Shown here in pieces: positions 1 through 6,288 of a stretch of DNA of 9,210 bases. The notes beneath the pieces were generated by a model. It did not search any database. It was not told where the DNA came from and saw only the letters and a program-made list of their open reading frames with translations. The position numbers and the translations under genes were made by a program. This DNA comes from JALOLG01 sp035557475. GTDB lineage: Bacteria; Actinomycetota; Acidimicrobiia; Acidimicrobiales; Ilumatobacteraceae. Each line of letters opens with the position of its first letter. Within the stretch, counting starts at the first letter, position 1. The DNA is taken from the NCBI GenBank assembly GCA_035557475.1, contig DATMDV010000514.1, positions 1-9,210 of the forward strand, in the 5' to 3' direction.

Positions 1-1
1 C

Positions 2-82
2 CAGTACGCGCCGCTGCTCGTCGACGCGCTCGATCTCAACCGAGTGCCCCGACCACTCGATCGGGTCCTCGCCCATGTCTGA
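2..82 (+). CDS. 3' end of an unidentified upstream gene (partial)
   Basis: Frame 2 is open from the left edge and ends at TGA 80-82, giving 26 residues that begin QYAPLLVDALDL and finish DRVLAHV. The composition is protein-like, with alternating hydrophobic and acidic residues and G/C at most third codon positions. The other frames over the same bases give arginine-rich junk. The stretch is too short to assign a family. The stop lies 83 nt before the DUF5996 start, so the two genes may be neighbours on the same strand, but the downstream gene appears to have its own promoter. It could still be a chance open frame. Confidence 0.4.
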   Translation, partial: QYAPLLVDALDLNRVPRPLDRVLAHV

Positions 83-152
83 CGCACCGGGCCGACGACT
101 CTGCCCCGTCTGAACGCGCCGGCAACCGAATCGCGGCAAACGACGGCGGGCC

Positions 153-158
153 TACGAT
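153..158 (+). promoter_or_regulatory. -10 hexamer TACGAT of a leaderless promoter for the DUF5996 gene
   Basis: TACGAT fits the actinobacterial -10 pattern TAnnnT and ends 7 nt before the ATG at 166. Transcription would then start at, or one base before, the start codon. No Shine-Dalgarno sequence precedes this ATG. I see no convincing -35 element 16-18 nt upstream. The same TAnnnT-N7-start spacing occurs at three other genes in the window. Confidence 0.5.
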
Positions 159-165
159 TCGGCCC

Positions 166-1092
166 ATGAGCGACGACACGCACGGCGAGACCCTCGACGG
201 TGTCTGGCCCGCGCTGCCGATCGCCGAGTGGCAGGCGACGCGGGACACGTTGCAGTTGTTGACCCAGATCGTCGGGAAGATCCGGATGGTCCGCACGCCG
301 CTGATGTCGCACTGGTGGAACGTGCCGCTGTACGTGACGGCGCGAGGATTGACGACGTCGATGATCCCCGCCGGTGGGCGCGGGTTCCAGATCGACTTCG
401 ACTTCACGACCCACGACCTCGACATCACCATCAGCAACGGCGAGCGGCGCTCGTTCCCGCTCGAGGCGCGACCGGTCGCCGACTTCTACGCCGAGTTGAT
501 GGCGATGCTCGACGACCTCGACCTGACGACACCGATCTGGACGATGCCCGTCGAGATCCCCGGTGAGGTGATCCCGTTCGACAAGGACGACGTCCACACG
601 TCCTACGACCGTGGCCAAGTCGAGCGGTTCTGGCGGGCGCTGGTCGAGATGGCGCGGGTGTTCGAGCTGTTCCGCTCCGAGTTCGTCGGCAAGGTCAGCC
701 CCGTGCACCTGTTCTGGGGCGGGCTCGACCTCGCCGTCACCCGCTTCTCCGGCCGGCGCGCGCCGCCGCATCCCGGTGGCGCACCGAACTGCGGCCCTCA
801 CGTCATGCTCGAGGCCTACTCGCACGAGGTCAGCAGCGCCGGCTACTGGCCGGGACCCGACGGTGAAGGCGTCTTCTACTCGTACGCATATCCCGAGCCC
901 GACGGCTACCGCCGACAACCGGTCGCGCCGTCGAGTGCGCATTTCGACGACGCACTCGGCGAGTTCGTGCTGCCGTACGAGACCGTGCGTACCGCGTCCG
1001 ATCCCGACGCGGTCCTGCTCGAATTTCTCCGCACCACCTACGCCGCGGCCGCCGACACGGGTCGCTGGGACCGCGAGGAACTCGAACGATGA
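166..1092 (+). CDS. DUF5996 family protein
   Basis: This is a 308-residue soluble protein with no signal peptide or membrane segment. I recognise it as DUF5996 from its N-terminal WPALPIAEWQATRDTLQLL, the following HWWNVPLYVTARGL stretch, the central VHLFWGGLDLAVTRFSGR segment and the AYSHEVSSAGYWPG stretch rich in histidine, serine and aromatic residues near residue 230. The family is widespread in bacteria and has no established biochemical role, so no function is proposed. The length is normal for the family. The ATG at 166 is chosen because a TAnnnT hexamer sits 7 nt upstream (leaderless start). Its TGA overlaps the next gene's ATG in an ATGA, which implies co-transcription and translational coupling with the UBP zinc-finger protein. 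Confidence 0.85.
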   Translation: MSDDTHGETLDGVWPALPIAEWQATRDTLQLLTQIVGKIRMVRTPLMSHWWNVPLYVTARGLTTSMIPAGGRGFQIDFDFTTHDLDITISNGERRSFPLEARPVADFYAELMAMLDDLDLTTPIWTMPVEIPGEVIPFDKDDVHTSYDRGQVERFWRALVEMARVFELFRSEFVGKVSPVHLFWGGLDLAVTRFSGRRAPPHPGGAPNCGPHVMLEAYSHEVSSAGYWPGPDGEGVFYSYAYPEPDGYRRQPVAPSSAHFDDALGEFVLPYETVRTASDPDAVLLEFLRTTYAAAADTGRWDREELER

Positions 1093-1406
1093 ACGACTCA
1101 ACCGTGTCCTGTGCCCACCTCGCGACGATCTCGGCGACGCTCTCCGATGTCGAGCCCTCCAGCTCGGGTTGCGAAAACTGCCTGGCCATGGGCGGAAGAT
1201 GGGTGCACCTGCGGATGTGCATGCACTGCGGCCACGTCGGCTGTTGCGACAACTCACCCAACCGACACGCGACCGCCCACTGGCGCGAGTACCTCGATCA
1301 CCCGATCATCCGCTCGTACGAACCCGGCGAGGATTGGTGGTGGTGCTACCCCGACGAGCTGTTCTTCGAGATCGACGACGCTCCGCCGGCGCCGAGCCAC
1401 CCGTGA
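1089..1406 (+). CDS. Small UBP-type zinc finger protein
   Basis: This 105-residue protein consists almost entirely of a ubiquitin-carboxyl-terminal-hydrolase-type zinc finger (ZnF-UBP). The expected metal ligands are visible: Cys8 and His10, Cys28 and Cys31 (CENC), Cys44 and Cys47 (CMHCGHVGCC), Cys52, His60, His64 and His71. The spacing matches the cross-braced eukaryotic fold. In eukaryotes this domain binds the free C-terminal Gly-Gly of ubiquitin. Orphan bacterial versions are common in actinobacteria and their ligand is unknown. An acidic, tryptophan-rich tail follows (EDWWWCYPDE near residue 81). The start codon overlaps the DUF5996 stop as ATGA, so translation is probably coupled. Family call is firm; function is open. 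Confidence 0.88.
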   Translation: MNDSTVSCAHLATISATLSDVEPSSSGCENCLAMGGRWVHLRMCMHCGHVGCCDNSPNRHATAHWREYLDHPIIRSYEPGEDWWWCYPDELFFEIDDAPPAPSHP

Positions 1407-1427
1407 CGAGTTGTTGGGACTCACCGT

Positions 1428-1480
1428 CGCGCGGATGACGCGCGGTCGACCAGCGCTCAGCGCCGACGCGCTGGTTTCTC
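1428..1480 (+). terminator. Tandem hairpins, candidate terminator after the zinc-finger gene
   Basis: Two GC-rich hairpins follow the stop at 1406. The first is CGCGCG-GATGA-CGCGCG (1428-1444). The second is CCAGCGC, an 11-nt loop, then GCGCTGG (1450-1456 with 1468-1474), followed by TTTCTC at 1475-1480. The second could act as an intrinsic terminator for the plus-strand unit. It overlaps the last codons of the convergent YjbR gene. The T tract is short and interrupted, so this is only a candidate. Confidence 0.35.
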
Positions 1481-1861
1481 GTCGATGTAGGCGCGAGCCA
1501 CGTCGGTCGGTGCACACGCCAACCATCCGTCGATGATCGCTTCGCGTAGCGCCCGCTTGTTGACCGTCTTCAAATGGATCAGAACGGCCGGGAAACCGTC
1601 GAAGTGCGGAATCGTGAAGAACGCCTTGGGCTGCGCGGCGAGCACCGCCTCCTTCTCACCGAGATCGTCGACGCGCACGGCGAGGATCGGGCCGTCCGGC
1701 GGGCTGACGTCGCCGAACCGTCGGATGTCGGCCTTGCTGAACGGTCGCTCCCACGCGAATCCCTTGCCGGCGACGAACCACGTGCGGGTGCCGTAACGCT
1801 CGCCTTCGGTGACCTGCGGCAACTCGAGTGCGATGCGGGCGGCTTCGTCGACGCTCACCAT
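1457..1861 (-). CDS. MmcQ/YjbR family protein
   Basis: This 134-residue cytosolic protein belongs to the MmcQ/YjbR (CyaY-like fold) family. The family signature is seen in LPQVTEGERYGTRTWFVAGKGFAW at about residues 14-37 (shown by LPQVTEG and the Phe/Trp strand after it) and in PKAFFTIPHFDGFPAVLIHL at about 78-97. The C-terminus is basic (KPARRR). Members are often labelled DNA-binding from structural similarity, but a cellular role is not established. The ATG at 1861 is supported by TAGGGT 7 nt upstream. The gene lies 55 nt downstream of the TetR gene on the same strand, but its own promoter element suggests independent transcription. It converges with the UBP zinc-finger gene. Confidence 0.85.
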   Translation of the reverse strand: MVSVDEAARIALELPQVTEGERYGTRTWFVAGKGFAWERPFSKADIRRFGDVSPPDGPILAVRVDDLGEKEAVLAAQPKAFFTIPHFDGFPAVLIHLKTVNKRALREAIIDGWLACAPTDVARAYIDEKPARRR

Positions 1862-1868
1862 TTTCCGG

Positions 1869-1874
1869 ACCCTA
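1869..1874 (-). promoter_or_regulatory. -10 hexamer TAGGGT of a leaderless promoter for the YjbR gene
   Basis: Read on the minus strand, TAGGGT ends 7 nt before the ATG (1859-1861), with CCGGAAA between. This matches the TAnnnT-N7-start arrangement of the other leaderless candidates here. A GGA directly before the ATG is too close to act as a ribosome binding site. Confidence 0.45.
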
Positions 1875-1916
1875 CTGGTGACTGCGAAACGGCGAACGTC
1901 GCCGGCCTACCGACGA

Positions 1917-2531
1917 TCACACGAGCAGCGCCCGCTCGGCGGTGCTGATGATCGTCTGGATGGTGTCATCGACGGACATGCCCCGCGCGGTGTAGAGCAG
2001 ATCGAAGCTCTCGAAGCTGCAGAGCACCCACAGCACGTTGGCGGCCTCCTCGACGGTGACGTCGGAGCGCAGCACGCCATCCTCGGCGAGCCGCCGGGCG
2101 AGGTGGGCCATGCCGCCGCTGCGTTCCTTGTTCATCTTGTCGACCGCGCCGCCGACGGAGTCGGGGTCGAGTTGGGCCATCGAGTGGAGCACTCGATAGA
2201 TGTCGCGATCGGCGGCGTACATCCTGGTGCCGGCCGCGATCCCCCCGCGAAGATGCTCGCGGGCGTCGGGGTGGGCGACCGCTTCGGTGAGCGCTGGGAG
2301 CCCGGTACGTGCCCACAGATCGTCAGTGAAGGCGTCGAACAGGCCGGCGCGGGAGCCGAATACGAGGTAGATCGTCGAGCGCACGACGCGGGCGAGGCGG
2401 GCGACCTGGTCGAGGCTGACCGGTTCGGTGGGGGCCTCGCGGAGGCGCTGGGCAACGGCGTCGAGGATTCGTCGACGGGTGTGTTCGGCGTTCTCCGCCC
2501 GCAGTCGCTGTTCATACCTGCGCCCGGCCAT
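1917..2531 (-). CDS. TetR family transcriptional regulator
   Basis: This 204-residue protein has a TetR/AcrR layout. An arginine-rich N-terminus precedes a helix-turn-helix at about residues 39-66: SLDQVARLARVV, then the recognition-helix/turn RSTIYLVFGSRAGLFDAF. An all-helical ligand-binding and dimerisation domain fills the rest. The ligand pocket is not conserved enough to predict an inducer. The gene is divergent from the FAD monooxygenase, with a 127-nt gap holding a long palindrome over the monooxygenase promoter. By analogy with other divergent TetR/enzyme pairs it probably represses the monooxygenase until a small, perhaps aromatic, molecule binds, and may repress itself too. The start ATG at 2531 is preceded by TACCGT-N7, so its mRNA is probably leaderless. 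Confidence 0.9.
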   Translation of the reverse strand: MAGRRYEQRLRAENAEHTRRRILDAVAQRLREAPTEPVSLDQVARLARVVRSTIYLVFGSRAGLFDAFTDDLWARTGLPALTEAVAHPDAREHLRGGIAAGTRMYAADRDIYRVLHSMAQLDPDSVGGAVDKMNKERSGGMAHLARRLAEDGVLRSDVTVEEAANVLWVLCSFESFDLLYTARGMSVDDTIQTIISTAERALLV

Positions 2532-2538
2532 CGGTCAC

Positions 2539-2544
2539 ACGGTA
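2539..2544 (-). promoter_or_regulatory. -10 hexamer TACCGT of a leaderless promoter for the TetR gene
   Basis: On the minus strand TACCGT is followed by 7 nt (GTGACCG) and the ATG at 2531. The expected -35 position (about 2562-2567) has no consensus sequence but falls inside the 49-bp palindrome. Occupation of that site could therefore block this promoter as well, giving autoregulation. Confidence 0.5.
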
Positions 2545-2555
2545 CAGGAATTCGA

Positions 2556-2584
2556 TTGACAGTGCGATTCATGAAAGACATAGT
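2556..2584 (+). promoter_or_regulatory. Promoter of the FAD monooxygenase (TTGACA-17-CATAGT)
   Basis: A perfect -35 hexamer TTGACA (2556-2561) and a -10 hexamer CATAGT (2579-2584, four of six consensus bases including TAnnnT-like A2 and T6) are separated by exactly 17 nt. Transcription would start near 2591, leaving an untranslated leader of about 68 nt before the ATG at 2659. Both hexamers overlap the palindrome at 2558-2606, the usual geometry for repression by steric block. Confidence 0.6.
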
Positions 2585-2606
2585 GTCGTTCAAACATCAC
2601 ACTGTC
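2558..2606. promoter_or_regulatory. 49-bp imperfect palindrome, probable TetR operator
   Basis: The whole segment is symmetric about A2582: 18 of the 24 base pairs of positions are complementary. The core (2572-2592) reads TGAA-n-GACA-nnn-TGTC-n-TTCA. The outer arms are GACAGTG-n-GAT (2558-2568) and ATC-n-CACTGTC (2596-2606). GACA/TGTC half-sites recur at 19-bp spacing on each side, which suggests more than one dimer may bind. The site covers the monooxygenase -35 and -10 and reaches the TetR gene's -35 region. Assignment to the adjacent TetR protein is an inference from location. Confidence 0.65.
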
Positions 2607-2646
2607 TTGTGAAATGTTCCCGGCTCGTCGTGCCGGCCGTCGTGAA

Positions 2647-2652
2647 AGAGGA
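2647..2652 (+). promoter_or_regulatory. Ribosome binding site AGAGGA deciding the monooxygenase start
   Basis: AGAGGA with its GAGG core ends 7 nt before ATG 2659, a good Shine-Dalgarno distance. The in-frame upstream ATG at 2614 lacks such a site and would add 15 mostly basic residues before the FAD-binding fold, so 2659 is preferred. Confidence 0.65.
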
Positions 2653-2658
2653 ATCGGA

Positions 2659-4125
2659 ATGGAAACTGTCGAATCGGTGATCGTGATCGGCGCCGGGCCC
2701 GCCGGTCTGACGGCGGCGATCACGCTCGCCCGCGCAGGCGTGGATTGCCTCGTGTTCGAGCGCCGCCCCGACCTCTCGTCGTTGCCGCGAGCGACGGTCG
2801 TCAGCACGCGCTCGATGGAGCGCTTCCGTGCCTGGGGCATCGAAGACGACCTGCGCGCCGGCGGCGACGAAGTCGAGTGGCTGCTGTGGGTCTGCACCAC
2901 ACTGGCCGATGCCGCCCGCGGCGAGGGGGTGGCGGTCGGCTATCCGACCGTCGAGCAGTCGGCGATCATCAGTCCGACGTCACCAGCGTGCGTCCCCCAG
3001 GACCACCTCGAACGCGTGCTGCTGCGTCATCTCCGCTCGTATCCGCACGTGCGCATCGAGATGGGCACCAACGTGGTCGACGTGGCGCTCGACGCCGAGA
3101 CGGTCGCCGTGACCACGCGCAACGCGACCTCGGGCACGCAGCGTGTCGTGCGCGCCCGGTTCGTGATCGCCGCCGATGGTGCGCGTAGCACTGTGCGCGA
3201 CCTCGTCGGACTTCACATGCGAGGGTTCGAACAGTTGCACGACTCGCTGATGGTGCAGTTCCGAGCTCCACTGTGGGAGCTCGTCGGGCCGCACCGCTAC
3301 GGCATCTACACCACGACCGCCGAGCCCAACGGGACCTTCCTGCCGGCCGGCGACGGCGACCGATGGCTCTACGGCATCGACTGGGACCCCGCCACACACC
3401 CCCTCGCCGAGTACCCACACGAACGCCTCGCGCAGCTGATCGCCGCAAGTGCAGGCCAACCCGATCTCGATATCCGCATCGAGCGACTCTCGACGTTCTC
3501 GTTCGCGGGACAACTCGCCGACCGGTGGCGCACCGACCGCGTGTTCCTCGCCGGTGACGCCGCCCACCGCGTCAGCCCACGCGGCGGTACGGGGATGAAC
3601 ACCGCGATCGCGGGCGGCTTCGACCTCGCATGGAAGCTCGCCTGGGTGCTCAATGGCTGGGCGTCCGCTTCACTGCTCGACACCTACGAGACCGAACGGC
3701 GGCCGCTCGTCGAACACAACTTCAACCGATCGATCGACCCGGCCGGCAGCCGGCGTCCGGTCTTGAGCGAGCTGCAGGTCGACCTCGGCGGACGAATCCC
3801 CCACGCCTGGCTTCCCGATCGAAGCACTTCGACCCTCGACCTCGTCGACACCGGTCTGACGTTGCTCACCGCTGGGCACCATCACTGGCAGCGGGCGGCA
3901 GCTGATCAGGACATGGCAGTTCCGCTGGCCGTGCGTGAGCTCGATCCCACCACCGCCCGCTCGGTCGGGATCCTCACCGCCGGCGCGCTCCTCGTACGAC
4001 CCGACGGTGTCCCGGTGAGTCTCTGGCAGACCGACCACGATGCGACCCGACGGCTCGAAAGTGCGATCCGGTCGATGACCGGCGCATCTCCTGTCGGCGC
4101 CCGCGTGCGACGCGACGTCGCCTGA
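2659..4125 (+). CDS. FAD-dependent aromatic-type monooxygenase (PheA/TfdB/MhpA-like)
   Basis: This 488-residue flavoprotein belongs to the class A NAD(P)H-dependent hydroxylases. The three diagnostic motifs are present. The dinucleotide fold GAGPAG is at residues 11-16, with an acidic residue ending strand 2 (FER). The DG motif is ADGARSTVR at about 172-180. The GD motif is GDAAHRVSPRGGTGMN beginning at residue 299. The last 80 or so residues (SVGILTAGALLVRPDGVPVSLW) resemble the thioredoxin-like C-terminal domain of phenol hydroxylase-type enzymes. Such enzymes put one oxygen atom from O2 into an aromatic or polyketide ring. The actual substrate cannot be read from sequence. There is no signal peptide, so it is cytosolic. 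It is divergent from, and probably controlled by, the TetR gene. No ring-cleavage or efflux gene lies beside it. Confidence 0.88.
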   Translation: METVESVIVIGAGPAGLTAAITLARAGVDCLVFERRPDLSSLPRATVVSTRSMERFRAWGIEDDLRAGGDEVEWLLWVCTTLADAARGEGVAVGYPTVEQSAIISPTSPACVPQDHLERVLLRHLRSYPHVRIEMGTNVVDVALDAETVAVTTRNATSGTQRVVRARFVIAADGARSTVRDLVGLHMRGFEQLHDSLMVQFRAPLWELVGPHRYGIYTTTAEPNGTFLPAGDGDRWLYGIDWDPATHPLAEYPHERLAQLIAASAGQPDLDIRIERLSTFSFAGQLADRWRTDRVFLAGDAAHRVSPRGGTGMNTAIAGGFDLAWKLAWVLNGWASASLLDTYETERRPLVEHNFNRSIDPAGSRRPVLSELQVDLGGRIPHAWLPDRSTSTLDLVDTGLTLLTAGHHHWQRAAADQDMAVPLAVRELDPTTARSVGILTAGALLVRPDGVPVSLWQTDHDATRRLESAIRSMTGASPVGARVRRDVA

Positions 4126-4126
4126 A

Positions 4127-4155
4127 ACGTCGCCGATCTGACCGACCCGCGACGT
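4127..4155 (+). terminator. Weak hairpin after the monooxygenase
   Basis: ACGTCGC (4127-4133) can pair with GCGACGT (4149-4155) across a 15-nt loop, directly after the monooxygenase stop. There is no T tract, so it is at best a Rho-assisted or pause site. A second ACGTCGC at 4115-4121 could compete for the same 3' arm. Confidence 0.2.
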
Positions 4156-4252
4156 GCCAACTTGTGGGATGGCTGATCGCCAGTTCGAGACATGCGAACC
4201 GCCTCGATTCGAATTGCGGGAACCGATCGCTCGTCCGGAACGTCAGAACAGC

Positions 4253-5599
4253 ATGCGACGTTCGCGAGTCGTCGGCATTGCCGTGGCCGAACTCGTTGTA
4301 CTGGTGGCGTGCGCTTCGCATGACCCATCGGGCGACTCGTCAGCGACGGCCGTGCCGCGGCCGATCGAGTCGTCGTCGCCATCGACGTCGATCACGACAC
4401 CGAGGTCGCCGGCGACGAGTGCGCTGTCTCTGCGGTACGGCACGTTGACCGAGCGGACGATCGACGTCGACGCCGATGGACGGAACACGACGGCGGCGGT
4501 CGCCGGGATGAACGCCTTCGCGATCGACCTCTTCAGGGCCGTTTCCGCCGACCAGTTCGACAACGTCGTCGTCAGTCCGTACAGCGTCACGTTCGCGTTG
4601 GGCATGATCTACGCCGGCGCTCGCGCCCAGACCGCGACGGAGATGGCTGCGGTGCTGCACGCGGACATCCCGGCCGTCGACTGGCACGAAGGGATCAACG
4701 CCTACGACCTCACGCTCGATGCGCGCACCGCCGACAGCCCGACGACGTGGAGCGCAGCCAACAAGGTCTGGACGCTGCCCGGCCTTCCGCTCCGCGACGA
4801 CTACCTCGACGTGCTGACTGGCGCCTACGGATCGCCACTCGCTGAAGCCGACTTCGCGACCGACCCCGATGCACAGCGCGTCGTGATCAACGGGTGGGTT
4901 GCCGAGCGGACCGAGGAGCGGATCAACGAACTGTTGCCGACCGGCGCGCTCACGCCGGAAACCCTGATGGTTCTCGTCAACGCAGTCGCACTCGACGCGC
5001 CATGGGAGTTCCCGTTCGACCCAGCCGCGACACACGCCGAGCCGTTCACACGCCGCGATGGCACCACCATCGACGTGCCGATGATGCACTACGACGAATA
5101 CCTCCCATCGGCGACTACCGACACGTATCAGGCCGTCGAGTTGCCGTACGGCGGCGGAGCCCTCTCGATGGTGGTCATCGTCCCGAACGATCTCGCGGCG
5201 TTCGAGGCCGCGCTCACCCACGAGTCGCTGACTGCGACGATCGCATCGATCGAGGACGGCGGCATCCACCTGTCGCTACCGCGGTGGACCGCCCGCACAC
5301 ACATCCGGCTCGACGACATCCTGGTCGCGCTGGGCATGCCGACGGCCTTCACCCCGGCGGCGGACTTCTCGGGCATGGTCGACGGCGGTGGTCTGTGGAT
5401 CGCCCGAGTCGAACACGAAGCGGTCGTCGACGTCGACGAACACGGCACACGAGCGGCCGCCGCGACGGGCGGCGTCATGGAGGGCTCGCACGGTCCTACC
5501 GTGGAAGTCAACCGCCCATACCTCTACGTCATCCGCGACCGCGGGGCCGGCACGGTTCTGTTCATCGGCCGCGTGACCGATCCGTCGATCACGACCTGA
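4253..5599 (+). CDS. Serpin family lipoprotein (serine protease inhibitor)
   Basis: This 448-residue protein has a lipoprotein signal peptide: basic MRRSR, a hydrophobic core, and lipobox LVAC with Cys20. A Ser/Thr/Pro-rich linker follows to about residue 65, then a full serpin domain. Serpin landmarks are NVVVSPYS (104-111), LVNAV around Asn243, the PMMHYDEYLP strand, LPRWTARTHIRL, and GMPTAFTPAADFSGM. The hinge EHGTRAAAAT starts at Glu396, and NRPYLYVIRD with FIGRVTDP closes the fold. The short-side-chain hinge predicts an inhibitory serpin. Its reactive loop (GGVMEGSHGP) has no Arg or Lys near P1. The protein should be anchored outside the cytoplasmic membrane. The frame is open back to a GTG at 4154, but ATG 4253 puts the signal peptide at the N-terminus. 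No clear Shine-Dalgarno or -10 was found upstream. It may be co-transcribed with the monooxygenase, 127 nt away. Confidence 0.92.
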   Translation: MRRSRVVGIAVAELVVLVACASHDPSGDSSATAVPRPIESSSPSTSITTPRSPATSALSLRYGTLTERTIDVDADGRNTTAAVAGMNAFAIDLFRAVSADQFDNVVVSPYSVTFALGMIYAGARAQTATEMAAVLHADIPAVDWHEGINAYDLTLDARTADSPTTWSAANKVWTLPGLPLRDDYLDVLTGAYGSPLAEADFATDPDAQRVVINGWVAERTEERINELLPTGALTPETLMVLVNAVALDAPWEFPFDPAATHAEPFTRRDGTTIDVPMMHYDEYLPSATTDTYQAVELPYGGGALSMVVIVPNDLAAFEAALTHESLTATIASIEDGGIHLSLPRWTARTHIRLDDILVALGMPTAFTPAADFSGMVDGGGLWIARVEHEAVVDVDEHGTRAAAATGGVMEGSHGPTVEVNRPYLYVIRDRGAGTVLFIGRVTDPSITT

Positions 5600-5667
5600 C
5601 CGCCGGCATCCGGGTCAGCGGCGCGGGACGACCATTGGCGAATCACGAGCGAAGGGCGTCACTGGCG

Positions 5668-5673
5668 TACACT
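5668..5673 (+). promoter_or_regulatory. Possible -10 hexamer TACACT for the CGNR gene
   Basis: TACACT fits TAnnnT and lies 42 nt before the GTG at 5716, giving a leader of roughly 36 nt that includes the Shine-Dalgarno-like sequence. No recognisable -35 precedes it, so this is a weak call. The 116-nt gap to the serpin holds nothing else I recognise. Confidence 0.25.
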
Positions 5674-5700
5674 CGGTTGTCGGTGACGGTATCCGATCGC

Positions 5701-5708
5701 GGTGGTGA
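5701..5708 (+). promoter_or_regulatory. Ribosome binding site GGTGGTGA for the CGNR gene
   Basis: GGTGGTGA differs by one base from GGAGGTGA, the complement of the 16S rRNA 3' end, and sits 7 nt before the GTG at 5716. An in-frame TAG at 5710-5712 rules out any start further upstream, so GTG 5716 is the first possible start. Confidence 0.5.
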
Positions 5709-5715
5709 GTAGGTC

Positions 5716-6288
5716 GTGGAGTTCGACAGCTACATCGATGCGGGGGTGCTGGCCGCTGTCGGGTTGGTGAACGGCCTGACGCCCGGATCCGCCGGCGGCC
5801 GGCCGTTCGCTCCGGTCGATCCCGTTGCCGCCACTCAGCGAGTGCTTGCCGTTGATCCGTTGTCGCTCGCGCTCCTGAACGACGACGATGCACCCGGCTT
5901 CATCCGCCTGGCACACGACCTTCGCGGAGTCTTCGAGCGCCTCGACCAACGCGATCTCGCGACCGCCGCAGATGTGCTCAACACATTGCTCGCGAAACAC
6001 CCGGCGAACCCGCACCTCGCCATCGAGAACGGCCGATGGCGTCTCCACCATCATCCCCTCGACACCACCCTCGTCCCGATGTGGACGTCGATCTGCGCCG
6101 AGGGCCTGGCCAGGATGATCGGCGCCGACTGCGCCCACCGTCTCGGGATCTGTAACGCCGCCGCGTGCGACCGGGTGTTCGTCGACACCTCCAAGAACGC
6201 CAGCCGAAGATACTGCTCGATCGGCTGTCAGAACCGGATCAAGACGGCGGCCTTCCGGCATCGCCAGGCGACGTTGCGGGAGCGCTGA
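5716..6288 (+). CDS. CGNR zinc finger domain protein (ABATE-like), variant CQNR
   Basis: This 190-residue protein starts with GTG. Its C-terminal part (about 143-183) is a CGNR-type zinc finger: Cys146 and Cys151 (ICNAAAC), then FVDTSKNASRRYCS with Cys167, and the name-giving motif as CQNR at 171-174. A basic tail (IKTAAFRHRQATLRER) follows. The N-terminal 140 residues correspond to the region called ABATE in other members, with its Ala/Leu helices and a HPLDTTLVPMWTSICAEGLARMI helix before the finger (key residues near 115-136). Proteins of this family are regarded as putative stress-related transcription regulators and few have been studied. The substitution of Gly by Gln keeps both cysteines, so zinc binding should persist. 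The 3' end overlaps the convergent HATPase frame by 61 nt. Confidence 0.85.
   Translation: MEFDSYIDAGVLAAVGLVNGLTPGSAGGRPFAPVDPVAATQRVLAVDPLSLALLNDDDAPGFIRLAHDLRGVFERLDQRDLATAADVLNTLLAKHPANPHLAIENGRWRLHHHPLDTTLVPMWTSICAEGLARMIGADCAHRLGICNAAACDRVFVDTSKNASRRYCSIGCQNRIKTAAFRHRQATLRER

Noticed and set aside
1809..2612. Plus-strand open frame (267 codons) covering the TetR gene
   Set aside because: It lies antisense to a clear TetR protein and would cross the TetR promoter region; there is no domain or ribosome binding site.
2614..2658. Earlier in-frame ATG for the monooxygenase
   Set aside because: It adds 15 basic residues before the FAD-binding fold and has no ribosome binding site, whereas ATG 2659 has AGAGGA at a good distance.
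4154..4252. N-terminal extension of the serpin frame from GTG 4154
   Set aside because: It would bury the lipoprotein signal peptide behind 33 charged residues; ATG 4253 gives a normal signal peptide.
4345..4420. GTC/GAC-rich low-complexity stretch resembling a simple repeat
   Set aside because: It encodes the Ser/Thr/Pro linker between the lipidated Cys and the serpin domain; no regular repeat unit is present.
4340..5269. Long minus-strand open frame (309 codons) opposite the serpin
   Set aside because: The translation is rich in Arg, Gly and Val with no domain. The plus strand encodes an unmistakable serpin, and such antisense frames are expected at this GC content.
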